Origin: Pyxicephalus adspersus
Lineage: Eukaryota > Chordata > Amphibia > Anura > Pyxicephalidae
DNA length: 64,000 nucleotides
Assembly (NCBI RefSeq): GCF_032062135.1
Contig: NC_092859.1
Span: 91,280,596-91,344,595 of the forward strand
Direction: 5' to 3'
A model generated the notes under the pieces. It searched no databases. It was given only the letters and a program-made list of their open reading frames with translations, and had not been told where the DNA came from. Positions 23,409 to 34,422 of the stretch are shown in pieces. Positions within the stretch are counted from its first letter, which is position 1, and every line of letters starts with the position of its first letter. The position numbers were made by a program, and so were the translations under genes.

Positions 23409-23436
23409 AGGGAGGGGGGGGCGTGGGGGGGGGCTG
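23409..23436. repeat. G-rich tract
   Basis: Runs of 8 and 9 G separated by CGTG. This is a possible G-quadruplex former, but it may also be an assembly weak point. Confidence 0.6.
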
Positions 23437-25849
23437 AAATGATTTTAAGGCAAATGAGCACCTGCGAAAAGGAAGAAGGCTAGCCTTTCCTAATGGGGGG
23501 AATGTGAATTTTGTGTACTTATCCTTTAATACTAAGAATTATCATCATGTTTCTTCTGCAAAACTATCTTTCAACATCACATAAAATGTATAAAATATTA
23601 AAACAGGTATGTAATTTACATTTCATTTCTGAACAGCAAAAATATATCAGCACACATTAATAGATGGTTAGCTGGAACATTTTTACAGTTTAATGTCATG
23701 TTTACATTGTCATATATGGAATTATAAACAAAACTGGGTGAAGGCCATTTAATCTTTTACACTGGCCTTCTTCCAAGAATGCTAGTCACAACTGTTTACT
23801 ATGATTGGGTAATATCAGAAGCATAGAAGAATTTTGTTCATGTTTTACACTGAACTGCAAAGACTATAAGCAGCCAATTCCATACAAAACTGATGATATT
23901 TCAGAATTCCCAGGTCTATTTAACTTTTGATATTTCCTGCTGGCAGGTAATTCAATCTACAGGTACTTAAAACAGCAGAAAAATTATAAATTGTGAGAAG
24001 ACATTTTGTTTATTGCAGAAGAAACACCAGGATGTAAATGTGCAGCTCAGTGTAAGATGCCAGCATACTCAGCTTGCTGCCAGAAATGAAATGTCTCCTG
24101 TGCATATGCAAAGATGGTGGCACCAGTGCTAGAGCAAGGAGAACTGTACCTAAAATATTACTAACAGGCCAGTTAGTTTACTTTGTTGCAGAAGGGACAT
24201 TGCCTTTCCCTTCTGCAATAAACAAACTCACTAATTGCATTTATGGTTGGTTCTGTTTTAAAAAGGAAACTGAAATAGGTTTTAAGGTTTTAAGGTAGGT
24301 GGTAGTAATAAATATTTACTACCGTAAATTTACAATTTACAGGTCTATCAAAGCTTGCAGCAGGGTACACCAGGCACCTCAGATTGAACATTTTAGTGTC
24401 AAAGAGACCTGGGATCTTAGCACCAGTGCTCCTATAGATTGAAGATGCAGAGTTTACCTTGGTAACTTCCATTTTTTATTGACTGACAGGTAATCTGGTA
24501 AGAAGCCACCAAAATCTGTTCAAATTTTTATCCGTTTTTTGCTTTTGAATGTAGTACATGGAATAAAATCCACATAATAACTCAATAATACTTTAACACA
24601 ATTTCTCTTCCTGGGCCTTCAACAGGACTTTATCAGACTGGCTTTTTAGTAACACAGGACTACAATCCTTCTTCCAATGTGTGCATAATATGTTCACCCC
24701 CCTTCCCTATCATAACATTGACTATAACAGTCCCTGTTTTTTTATAGTCAGGACAAATGGCAATATATGGTATGCAGACTTGTGCTTGAGTTGGCATAAT
24801 GCCTCCCAGTTGTAGTGACACTATCACATTCCCTTCTCCCTTTTTGACAGGTTTCACTATGAGCTTTGAACATAAGGCTCTCTATGTTCCACCCTAATAA
24901 CATTTTTTGTGGATATTTCAGGCTTTGAAACAAAGTAGTCGCAGGGTAACAAAAGAAAAATTGCAGTGGGTGTAAAATACTGATTCTTATGAATATCTGT
25001 GCTATAACCAGCCTACCCTTCCTACCTCTTGCACATTCTTGTCCTAGTTATGCATCAATAAGAATGTGTGAGATTATAGCCTACTGGGTAGTTCAAAAAA
25101 GGCTAAAAGCTTGCCTATTGGAATGACCTGAGATTTGGTGGTGACAATTAGGTTTGTGTGGTTGGTATGTAGTTATGATCAAGCACCTCTACATGTCTAC
25201 ACTACAGGCCTATAACAGTTCTTCTCCCTCTTCTACCCTTTGTGAATAAAGATCTAGAGTAATCTTACTGACTAACAGACATCACAGTTACGGATGGATG
25301 AGCTCTCAAAGGTGAGCTTACGAACTTTCCAAAGTTTATGAACTCTTTGCCATCACTCAACTGAAGTGAAGGAGATAAACTTTGCAAACTATATTTTCCA
25401 ATTCTAAATTCAAAAGCCATGCTATGGTTAAACAAATGGCATGGTAAGTTGGACGCTGTTATTGGGGACACTAACAGATGCTCAAAAATTTAAAAAATAT
25501 ATATTTTTGTGGAGATGGATTTTTTTTTATGCAGGAAAACATTTTAAATACACAAAAGCATGCTTAGGGGATGCCTTAAAGCTATATGCATTTGTGTACT
25601 GGCAGCACATATTTAGCTGTGGATTTTTCTAGTTTCTTTTACAATTAGCTAAATTTATTAATCCCACCTGTAACTTTAAATCATCATGGCCACATCCCTC
25701 AAAGAAGCAATCGCACATAAGTAAAATACCAATTAGTGCTACTTTTGGGGCCAATTACACAATACACAACTTATAAACACATAAAAAAAGCAAAATTGAT
25801 GATAGCATAAAACCAAATTTGTACACGTTATACATCAATATTGATCTCC
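23437..25849. other. Non-coding stretch, mostly unclassified
   Basis: AT-rich with some mid-GC blocks near 24010-24230 and 24600-24900. A minus-strand frame of 60 codons at 24472-24290 has no motif. No confident gene or repeat was recognised. Confidence 0.4.
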
Positions 25850-26045
25850 TGTCAGGATACCCTTTAGAGTGATTCCAATTTTCTCTACGTATTTTGCGAA
25901 ACTTAGTAGGCCTCTTCAGGATATAGGAGATCTGTGATCACAAGTAGCACCTCACAATATTTGAATGAACTTACATAGATGCTCCAGGTATAGGCCCGAA
26001 CATGGGGTGCTTCTCACACAGAATAGAGTAAAGGACAAAAGCAAG
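25850..26045. repeat. Possible retroelement fragment at the gap edge
   Basis: Contains TTTTGCGAAACTTAGTAGGC followed by CTCTTCAGGATA, similar to 18228-18300. It runs into the run of N. Confidence 0.3.
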
Positions 26046-26495
26046 NNNNNNNNNNNNNNNNNNNNNNNNNNNNNNNNNNNNNNNNNNNNNNNNNNNNNNN
26101 NNNNNNNNNNNNNNNNNNNNNNNNNNNNNNNNNNNNNNNNNNNNNNNNNNNNNNNNNNNNNNNNNNNNNNNNNNNNNNNNNNNNNNNNNNNNNNNNNNNN
26201 NNNNNNNNNNNNNNNNNNNNNNNNNNNNNNNNNNNNNNNNNNNNNNNNNNNNNNNNNNNNNNNNNNNNNNNNNNNNNNNNNNNNNNNNNNNNNNNNNNNN
26301 NNNNNNNNNNNNNNNNNNNNNNNNNNNNNNNNNNNNNNNNNNNNNNNNNNNNNNNNNNNNNNNNNNNNNNNNNNNNNNNNNNNNNNNNNNNNNNNNNNNN
26401 NNNNNNNNNNNNNNNNNNNNNNNNNNNNNNNNNNNNNNNNNNNNNNNNNNNNNNNNNNNNNNNNNNNNNNNNNNNNNNNNNNNNNNNNNNNNNNN
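26046..26495. other. Assembly gap (450 N)
   Basis: 450 undetermined bases. The size may be real or estimated. Open frames crossing it are artefacts. Confidence 1.
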
Positions 26496-26594
26496 AACTA
26501 GCAGTTGAAAAATTCAACAATACCAGTAGCATTGAAATTTTTTAATGTAAATATTAAAAACAAGTGATAATACAGCGAAACATGCATGGTTAAA

Positions 26595-26597
<3 letters not shown>

Positions 26598-26639
<42 letters not shown>
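26598..26639. repeat. (AT)n microsatellite
   Basis: About 20 AT units, close to the assembly gap. Confidence 0.9.
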
Positions 26640-26642
<3 letters not shown>

Positions 26643-26715
26643 CAAAAACATACAAAAATAAATTCAATCACATAATAAACAAAATAAATTAAACATATAC
26701 AATTGAATTACTTAC

Positions 26716-26806
26716 ATTCAAAACCAATCTGAGAGGAAGAAGAAGAAGGCTGTATAATTGACTCCACTGCCTCCCGGGTGAGCTCTGGATAAATAGTGCA
26801 GCCATG
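26716..26806 (-). CDS. Candidate first or early exon of unidentified minus-strand gene
   Basis: A 91-base minus-strand segment ends at a strong GTAAGT donor (26715-26710) and is preceded by TTTTAG at 26808-26807. Two frames are open. One begins with ATG at 26805 and reads MAALFIQSSPGRQWS then QLYSLLLLPLRLVLN, which resembles a signal peptide. It ends in phase 0, fitting the acceptor at 22738. The other reads HGCTIYPELTREAVESIIQ then PSSSSSQIGFE, ends in phase 1, and fits the alternative acceptor at 22716. Both cannot be right, and no choice can be made from sequence alone. Confidence 0.3.
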
Positions 26807-26959
26807 CTAAAACAAATCAAGCAACCATGATCTGCCATAGGAAGTTGCATCCTGTCTACCACTTTGGATTGCAGCACCTCCTTACCCCATGTACATGGGA
26901 CAGGTAAGTGTATCATACACAAACACTGGACACTCTGTGGTTCACATACAAAGAGATTT

Positions 26960-28519
26960 TAAAATAAAATGAAATCTAAGAGTTTAAAAGAAATATATAC
27001 GAATTTCACCTTATCATGGTTAGGTTTTATTTCTCTAAAAAAATGTACATTTATTTTATTCTGTACTGTTTTTTTACCCTTGTAATGTGCTGTTTTATTA
27101 CATCCTTCCTCTTTTATCATATTTATCTGTAGTGGAACAGCTGGATATCCCAGCACAAGCTGCATTCATTTCCTTGATAATTTAGGGTAGGCTGCTTGCC
27201 ATGGATTAACAAATTAGAAACCATTTTTTATAGTACTAAAATTCCCTATTCCCTCTTGGAAGGAGTTGCTATTGTTTTTAATGACTAATTGTATGAAATA
27301 GTTTAAATCCCTATTTAGAGATGTAGTAAGACATTATCTCCAAAATTTGAAAAATGTAATAAATTATTATTATTTAATGTAACCACATCTGTAAATACAT
27401 GATGCCAGTCTGCCCTTTAAGGCTCAAGAGACTCTCCTTCAGCAACTAAATTTACTTTAGTTAGTCCATGATTCCACAAATCCTGTATTACATGCTGCAT
27501 GACTCATAATTGAAAGGTAAAAAACAATAGGATTGTACTTAAAAAAAAGAGTATCCAAAATATCTCTTACCAACCAATTTTGGAGAAGGAGTGAGGCACA
27601 AATAAGTAGCATGTTTGTATTACAGTATGCAAAATATAAAAAAACATTATCTACAGTTTTTTAAACTATCTAATGGTACTCTTTTCTTCCTATACTTTTG
27701 GTTTTACTAAATAATTATAATATTTTATATAATGTTGCTTGTAGATGGAGTGCATGATGAATCCTATGGACTGTAAGCCTATATCTCTCATTAGTGGAAC
27801 TAATTCCCAGCTGGAGTTACCTACTCTAAGAAGACTGCTAAGCCATACCCAACCAAAAGAGCATCCCCAATGCAAAAATACTAAAATATTTTGGAAAGTG
27901 TATATCACATATTAGTCATGTGATGTCATTAATTTCTGACAAATTGACTGATATGTATTAGATTGCTCTGCTGGTCTGCCTAACACACCAAGGGTCATAT
28001 ACCATTTTTTTAAAGATAGAGATGTATTAAAAATTGTGCATGTACTAATTTCCTAAAAACATTAGGATGTTGTTTAGAATAGATCAAATTATGCGCACCT
28101 TGGTCTTGGATTTTGATGCTTCTGACAGACACAGAGCCTGCTGGGTGCGCAAAGTTCTGCGAGAACATAGTGTAATGCAGGATTTTGGCACCAACAATAT
28201 GGTACCCAGTCAAATCAAACTTTGATTACCACCTTGTGGACTTCCCAAAGGATGTACAATGATGTAGAAGCGGATAGACATTGAGTTCAAAATAAGTCTT
28301 GGGCTCATTCTCAATTTGGGACAGGAAGGTAGGATTTTGTAAAGAAGGTACTAATGCCAGGTTCTAGGAAGAAGACCATGAGTGATTTAGGAAGCAAACT
28401 CTGTGTCTTAAACAGGTGAAACACAGAACTAAAATAACTTACAGTATATGGAAGAAAGAAAACACACCACAGTCTGGAAAAGAAAACATTGATGTGAAGC
28501 AGTGATGTAATATGCATAT
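26960..28519. other. AT-rich non-coding stretch
   Basis: A minus-strand frame at 27908-27690 is open after a TTTTAG at about 27887 but does not join the other candidates in phase. No repeat was recognised with confidence. Confidence 0.4.
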
Positions 28520-28743
28520 GGGCCTGATTTATTAAAGCTCTCCAAGACTGGAGAGGATACACTTCTATCAGTAAATCTGGTAGACACAGCCAACCTTGAA
28601 TGGATCTGTTCTATGACTACAAACATTTGCTAACAAATAGCAAAGTAATGTTAAGAAATCCATTCGAGTTTTGCTGGATCACCCAGCTTCACTGATGAAA
28701 GTGTATCCTCTCCAGTCTTGGAGAGCTTTAATAAATCAGGCCC
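28520..28743. repeat. Palindromic MITE, near full copy (224 bp)
   Basis: Runs from GGGCCTGATTTATTAAAGC to GCTTTAATAAATCAGGCCC, a perfect 19-base terminal inverted repeat. Internal arms are CTCTCCAAGACTGGAGAGG and its mirror. This is one of the cleanest copies of the family in the window. Confidence 0.88.
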
Positions 28744-29689
28744 AATGATTGTAATGTCAGAGTCTGTAAAGCACTATTTTTCCGAACCTAACTAGCTTGA
28801 GTGAAACAGCTCTTTTCACACGTGTGGCAAAGCAATAGGGATTTCTCCTCCACAGCAAAACATACCTTTTCTGTGTTCCGCTGCTACACTTAAGCTATGT
28901 ACACACACTCGGTCACTGTTGCTGGAAACAATCTTTTGTGATCACTTCCAGTAACATTATAGAAAACGAGCATTAAATACATGACATTGTTCAGTTCTTT
29001 AGGGAAGGACAGGTGGGGAACACCCTGCTGCTTCCTCCACCTTGGGAAATTACAGGGGTATCCCCTTGTTGGTTGTTTATTGATTCACTAAATGGCCATG
29101 GGGGACCACTATACACACACTAGATTTTCACTTGAGATGAGCATCATGATTGAGATCATGGCTAACAATTATCTGGCATGTGTTGGTAACCTTACAGGTA
29201 GAGACAAGGAAAGCTTAGTGTGCTGATGGGGAATAGGAGAATAAAGTGAACCTTTTGTTTTACCCTGACATACAAAGTGCAGCTTCAAGGCTTCAAACAT
29301 ATGCCTTTGATGTGATGCTACTGCGTTTTGAACACTTATACATACATAACTTATTAACCCTATAAAGAAATGCATTTTGTTGGAAAAAACAAAGTTGCAG
29401 CAAGCAGAGTTTTTTAATGTTACCAAACTTGCTGCTCTGGTCTTATTAAGGTAATCCAAATGAGTAATCATCAAATCTTTAATCAATCTTATTTCTATGT
29501 AACAGTTTTTTCCTTCCAATACATTAAAGAATACATCACTTTAAAAAATAACAATGTAACATGAAGATGAAAAATTTGGTCAATTAGAAAAAGAAAGTTG
29601 TGTATCATGCAAACAAGGCACTTTTCCTAAAAATGCAGTAACTGCTGACACTAATATACTATGTTCAGCCTCTTCAAAATCTTTATAAT
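28744..29689. other. Non-coding stretch
   Basis: Contains AAGCTATGTACACACACT at about 28893 and an inverted-like TATACACACACTAG near 29112, possibly ends of an old DNA element. A minus-strand frame of 116 codons at 29519-29169 has no motif or start context and is not called. Confidence 0.4.
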
Positions 29690-32395
29690 AGTATAATCTC
29701 TGTAGAAGTGAGATGAATATAGTATTGGAAACTCTTTAAAGTGGGGCCTGGATAACAAAGGAGTCTTTATAGTAGTTGGATTGTTCTAGTTATGGCATCT
29801 GGATAGTAGTGGAATCTCTTTAGATATGGGGTCAGGCTAGCAGTGGATTCTCTATAGTAGTGTGATCTCTCTTGCATGGAGATCTCTAGCAGTGGTCCCT
29901 CTTTAATTATTATGGGGTCCAGTCCGCAGTGAAGTCTCTATAGCAGTTTTATCTTCCCAGCTATGAAATCTATGTTGAAGTGGAATGTAGTCCCTATAGC
30001 AACTGTGTCTCTCTAGTTATGGGGTCTGGCTAGTAGTGGAGTTCCTATAGCAGTGGTCACGCTGTAGTTATGTGGTTTGGCTAGCAGTGTAGTCCCTATA
30101 GCTGTGGTCACTCTCTATTTATGGGGTCTGGCTATTATTGTAGTCCCTATAAGAGTGGTCCCCCTGTAGTCATAGGGTCTGTCTAGCAGCGAAATCCTGT
30201 CTAGCATTGGTCTCTATCTAGATATTTGGTCTGTCTAGGAGTGAAGTACGTATACCAGTAACCACTCTCTATTTATGGGGTCTAGATAACAGTGCAGTCC
30301 TTATAGCAGTGGTCTCTCACTAATTATGGGGTCTGTCTAGCAGTGAAGTTCATACAGCAGTGGACTCTCTGTAGTTATGTGGTCTGTCTAGCAAGTCCCT
30401 ATAACAGTGCTCCCTCTGTAGTTATGGGGTCTGGCTAGTTGTGATGTCCAGATAGTAGTGGTCAATCTGTAGGTATGGTGTCTGTCTAGCAGTGTAGTCC
30501 TTATAAAAGGGTCCCCTGTAGTTATGGTGTCTATCTATCAGTGTAGTCCCTATAGCAGTGGCCTCTCTGTAGTTATGGGGTCTGTCTAGCTGTGAAGTCC
30601 CTGTAGCAGTGGTCCTTTTGTAGTTATGGGGCCTGTCTAGCAGAGAAGCACCTATGGCAGTGGTTCCTTTGTAGTAATGGAGTTTGGCTAGCAGTGTAGT
30701 CCCTATAGCAATGGTCTCTCTGTAGGTATGTGGTTTGGCTAGCAGTGTAGTCTATTAGGGTAGTCCCTATAGCAGTGGTTTCTCTCTAGTTATTGGGTCT
30801 GTCTAGCAGTGAGGTCCCTATAGCAGTGGTTTCTCTGTAGCTATGGTGTCTGTCTATCAGTGTAGTCCCTATAGCAGCTGTGTCTTTCTAGTTATGGGGT
30901 CTGTACAGCAGTAAAGTCCCTAAAGCAGTGGTCTCTCTGTAGTTTTGGGGTGTGGCTTTTGGTGTAATGCCTATAGCAGTGGTTCCTTTGTAGATATATT
31001 GCCCGTCTAGCAGTGAAGTCCCTATAGCAGTGTTCCTTCTGTAGTTATGGAGTCAGTCTAGAAGTGTAGTCCCTACAGCAGCAGTCTCTCTCTAGTTATG
31101 CGGTCTGTCTAGCAGTGAAGTCCTGTCCTGTCTAGCAATGGTCTCTCTGCAGCTATGTGGTTTGGCTAGCAGTGTAGTCCCTATACCAATGGTCTCTCTG
31201 CAGGTATGTGGTTTGGCTAGCAGTGTAGTCCCTATAAGAGTGGTCCCTCTGTAGTCATGGGTTCTGGCTATTAGTGTAGTCCCTACAGCAGTGGTTCCTC
31301 TCTAGTTATTGGGTCTGTCTAGCAGTGAGGTCCCTATAGCTGTGGTTCCTCTGTAGCTATGGTGTCCATCTATCAGTGTAGTCCCTATAGCAGCGGCGTC
31401 TTTCTGGTTATGGGGTCTGTACAGCGGTAAAGTCCCTAAAGCAGTGGTCTCTCTGTAGTTTTGGGGTCTGGCTATTGGTGTAGTGCCTATAGCAGTGGTC
31501 CCTTTCTAGATATGTTGTCTGTCTAGAAGTGAAGTCCCTAAAGCAGTGGTCCTAATGTAGTTTTGGAGTCAGTCTAGAAGTGTAGTCCCTATAGCAACAG
31601 TCTCTCTCTAGTTATGGGGTCTGTCTAGCAGTGTAGCCCCTATAGCAGTGGTCCCTCTGTACTTATGGGGTCTGTCTAGCAGTGAAGTCCTGTCTAACAC
31701 TGCTCTCTCTAGTTATGGGGTCTGTCTAGCAGTAAAGTCCATATAGCAGTGGTTTCTTTGTAGTTATGGGGTTTGGCTAACAGTGTAGTCCCTATAGCAA
31801 TGGTCTCTCTGCAGCTATGTGGTTTGGCTAGCAGTGTAGTCCCTATAAGAGTGGTCCCTCTGTAGTCATGGGGTCTTGCTTTTAGTGTAGACCCTATAGC
31901 AGTGGATCCTCTGTAGTTATGGGGTCTGTCTAGCAGTGAAGTCCTATCTAGCACTGCTCTCTCTAGTTATGGGGTCTGTCTAGCAGTAAAGTCCCTATAG
32001 CAGTGGTCTCTCAGTAGTTATGGGGTTTGGCTAGCAGAGAAGTCACCATAGTAGTGGTTCCTCTGTTTTATGGGGTCTGTCTAGCAGTGTAGTCCCTATA
32101 GCAGCAGTGCCTCTGTAGTTATGGGGTCTGTCTAGCCGTAAAGTCTATATAGCAATAGTCTCTCTGTAGTTATGTGATTTGGCTAGCAGTGTAGTCCCTA
32201 TAGCAGTGGTCTCTCTGTAGTTATGGGGTCTGGTAGTTATGGGGTCTGGCTATTAGTGTAGTCCCTATAGCAGTAGTTCCTTGTAGTTATGGGGTCTGGC
32301 TATTAGTGTAGTCCCTATAGCAGTAGTCCCTCTGTAGTTCTGGGGTCTGTCTAGCAGTGTAGTGTAGGTATCCCTATCCCCTTAGCAGTGGGGGC
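29690..32395. repeat. Minisatellite with a 51-base unit, about 50 copies
   Basis: A unit of about 51 bases (GGGGTCTGTCTAGCAGTG, then AAGTCCCTATAGCAGTGG, then TCTCTCTGTAGTTAT) repeats for about 2.7 kb. Units in the middle (30000-32350) are similar to one another. Those at the left edge (29690-29950) and right edge (after 32340) are degraded, the pattern expected when unequal exchange homogenises the centre. Variant sub-blocks recur (for example TGTGGTTTGGCTAGCAGTGT near 30725, 31150, 31205 and 31820), which suggests duplication of several units at once. Because 51 is a multiple of three, open frames extend across units. It ends about 470 bases before the ADAMTS20 start codon. Confidence 0.95.
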
Positions 32396-32864
32396 TTCCT
32401 GCAGTCCTCCATAGAGCTCCCTCAGTTCTCCATATACCTCCATGCAGCCCTCAGATAGAGCTGTGTGCAGTAGATAGGCTCCCTTCCAGTAAGAAGGGGT
32501 CTGCTGTGCATTTGTTAGGGGCTGGCTCAGAAGGCGGGCTCTCCTTTGATGTGGGCTCCTGGGATGGTCAGAGAGTTGCTGGCACTGAACACTTGTGTGG
32601 TGGTGTGGGTGCTCAACACACATGTGCAGGGAGAGCCGAGCCCTGACATAGTCTGGCCAGGACATTGTGGAGAGCGGGGGAGCAATGCCCGGTTTGTGGC
32701 ACCACAAGAGAGCCAGGCACTGCACACACACGCCCGGCTGCTAAAACGGGAGCAGCTGTGAGGGCTACCCAGGGATTGGAGGGGCGCAGGTTGGGGGAGA
32801 GCGAAGCAGGGAGGGAAGTGAAGGGGACCCAAGCCCTTGTCTTCTCTTCCGTCCAGGGGAGAAC
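32396..32864 (+). promoter_or_regulatory. ADAMTS20: GC-rich region upstream of ADAMTS20, probable promoter and 5' UTR
   Basis: G+C rises sharply from about 32530, with several CpGs (CCCGG, GGCGGGCT, GAGCGGGG, CACGCCCGGCTG, GGGGCGCAGG), in otherwise AT-rich DNA. No obvious TATA box is placed before the start codon, which fits a CpG-type promoter. The transcription start site cannot be fixed. Both strands have incidental open frames here because of the base composition. The first 70 bases (CTGCAGTCCTCCATAGAGC) look like a variant edge of the minisatellite. Confidence 0.5.
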
Positions 32865-32955
32865 ATGCTGGTTGCAAACTGGTTGGCGGGGCTGGTCTGT
32901 CATCTTTGCTTCGTGCACACTCGGTCCTTGGAATACCGGCTTCACCCAAAGCAAG
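32865..32955 (+). CDS. ADAMTS20: ADAMTS20 exon 1 (start codon and signal peptide)
   Basis: ADAMTS20 is a secreted zinc metalloprotease of the GON-1/ADAMTS9 group. In mouse it is needed for melanoblast survival (belted mutants) and it acts on versican-type proteoglycans in the extracellular matrix. This exon has ATG at 32865 with A at -3, then MLVANWLAGLVCHLCFVHTR and SLEYRLHPKQ: a hydrophobic signal peptide followed by the HP(R/K)Q motif that opens the family prodomain. It ends in phase 1 (G) at a GTAATG donor and joins exon 2, which starts CT, to make an alanine codon. It was located by resemblance to my memory of the human N-terminus (MW.AKWL.GL) and by exact phase fit. The frame upstream stays open for a while, so the ATG is chosen by homology. 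Confidence 0.82.
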
Positions 32956-34422
32956 GTAATGCCCCAAGTCACTGACAGCATGGGACTAACCCTGTAACCC
33001 GCCCACCTGCATGGCGAGCGCTAACACCAACCTGCATGTGTGGTAGATTTTACATTGGAAAAACCAAAAGACCTCTTCGCAAATGAATATAGGAACACAT
33101 ATATTCTATAACAAATGGCAAACTTATTACTCCCATCGCCCATAATGTTAGTACATCATTTTGACATGAATGTGATCTCATTTGCAGGATTGGATTGGGT
33201 GCTTGTTGTTTTATAAGGTTAATCTGCATATAAACTATTAACACCGGTTTACTTATTCATTAGTAGTTAATACATGAGTCATATTAGTCTTTTTCTCTAC
33301 ACTGGCTCCTAATGCTGTATGGATTTATTCCTGAATGATGTAATATATAGTGATGAATATGTTACTTTGTATTGTATAAAGAATAAGTATTATGTTGGAG
33401 TAACACTTTTGCAGCTTTCTTAGTGTGATTCTGGTGATGCTCTCTGTTACTCCCCCCTCTTCCCCCTGTCTTCTCCCCCCTCCTTGTTCCTGCCTCTTTT
33501 TTTCCTTTCCTAGTAGATAGCACATATGGGGGACTATACACTGTGCTGTTTGCTCAGCACTCATTAACCACTTGTTACCCTCCTTCCCCTGTATGTATGA
33601 GACCATTGCAATCTCTGACAGTCTATTTACTACACATGCATATCTCTGGGAGACTTGTCTGTCTGGTCTATATAGAGCAGCAGTCTCTGCCTGTCATGCA
33701 GATGGTGCTCTCTGTGTCTAGGTCTGGATGGAAGGGGTTAAGTGGAGAGATATGTGAGGATATCAGTGAAGGATTACACACATATAGATTTCCAGCATGC
33801 TGCCTTCAATTGAAGTGCCTTACAGCTCTGGATGGGCATGTGTGTTATGGGACACATGTGGCGGCATTTTTGAATGTTCAGAGTGTCCTTTTCTTTCAAC
33901 ATGGTAAAATTGATCATCAATAAAATGCTCTGCAATGTGCAGCATCCTTAGATGGAACTGTATATGTTTTAAAATACTGGGTTAAGCCATGGTTCCAAGC
34001 AACACTAGATATTTTTTGATACTCTTTGATATATAGGCTTACGATGGATGAGCTAACAGCCTATGAGCTGATGTGATATATTTATGAATATAAAGTTTAA
34101 AGTTCCATATTTAGACTCTATTATAATTCATTGAATCAAACTTTGAAAATCAGTGGCTCACTGGATCCACACGGACTGTTTTGTAAACGTTCCTATCGTG
34201 TTTATATACATTTTTTTTTACTCCTATGCCTATGATACATTTTATTGTGTTTTTACTTAAGTGTTTACAAGAGTTTTAATTTTAACCCTCAGGGGGTTAG
34301 TACAGGGGTACATAATACCCCTTTCGCATTCAGTGAAAGGGTTATAAATGTATGTAAGAATTGTTTAACAGATGTGTGTGTTTTGCATTTAACTGTGTTT
34401 ACCTTTTTTTTTTTTTAGGGTA
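32956..34422 (+). other. ADAMTS20: ADAMTS20 intron 1, first part
   Basis: Intron sequence with pyrimidine-rich blocks at about 33450-33510 (CCCCCCTCTTCCCCCTGTC). A 126-codon plus-strand frame at 33543-33923 has no motif or splice sites. No repeat was confidently recognised. Confidence 0.5.

Noticed and set aside
25965..26532. Long open frames on both strands across the gap
   Set aside because: Almost entirely undetermined bases, so the frames have no meaning.
29690..32395. Could the regular array be a CRISPR?
   Set aside because: Units are head-to-tail with no unique spacers, and the setting is a vertebrate intergenic region. It is a minisatellite.
32351..32997. Several overlapping frames of 110-146 codons on both strands in the GC-rich block
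   Set aside because: High G+C lowers stop frequency. None has a recognisable motif, except the short ADAMTS20 exon 1 in another frame.
33543..33923. 126-codon plus-strand frame in ADAMTS20 intron 1
   Set aside because: No motif, no splice borders, and it lies inside an intron supported by exact exon phase.
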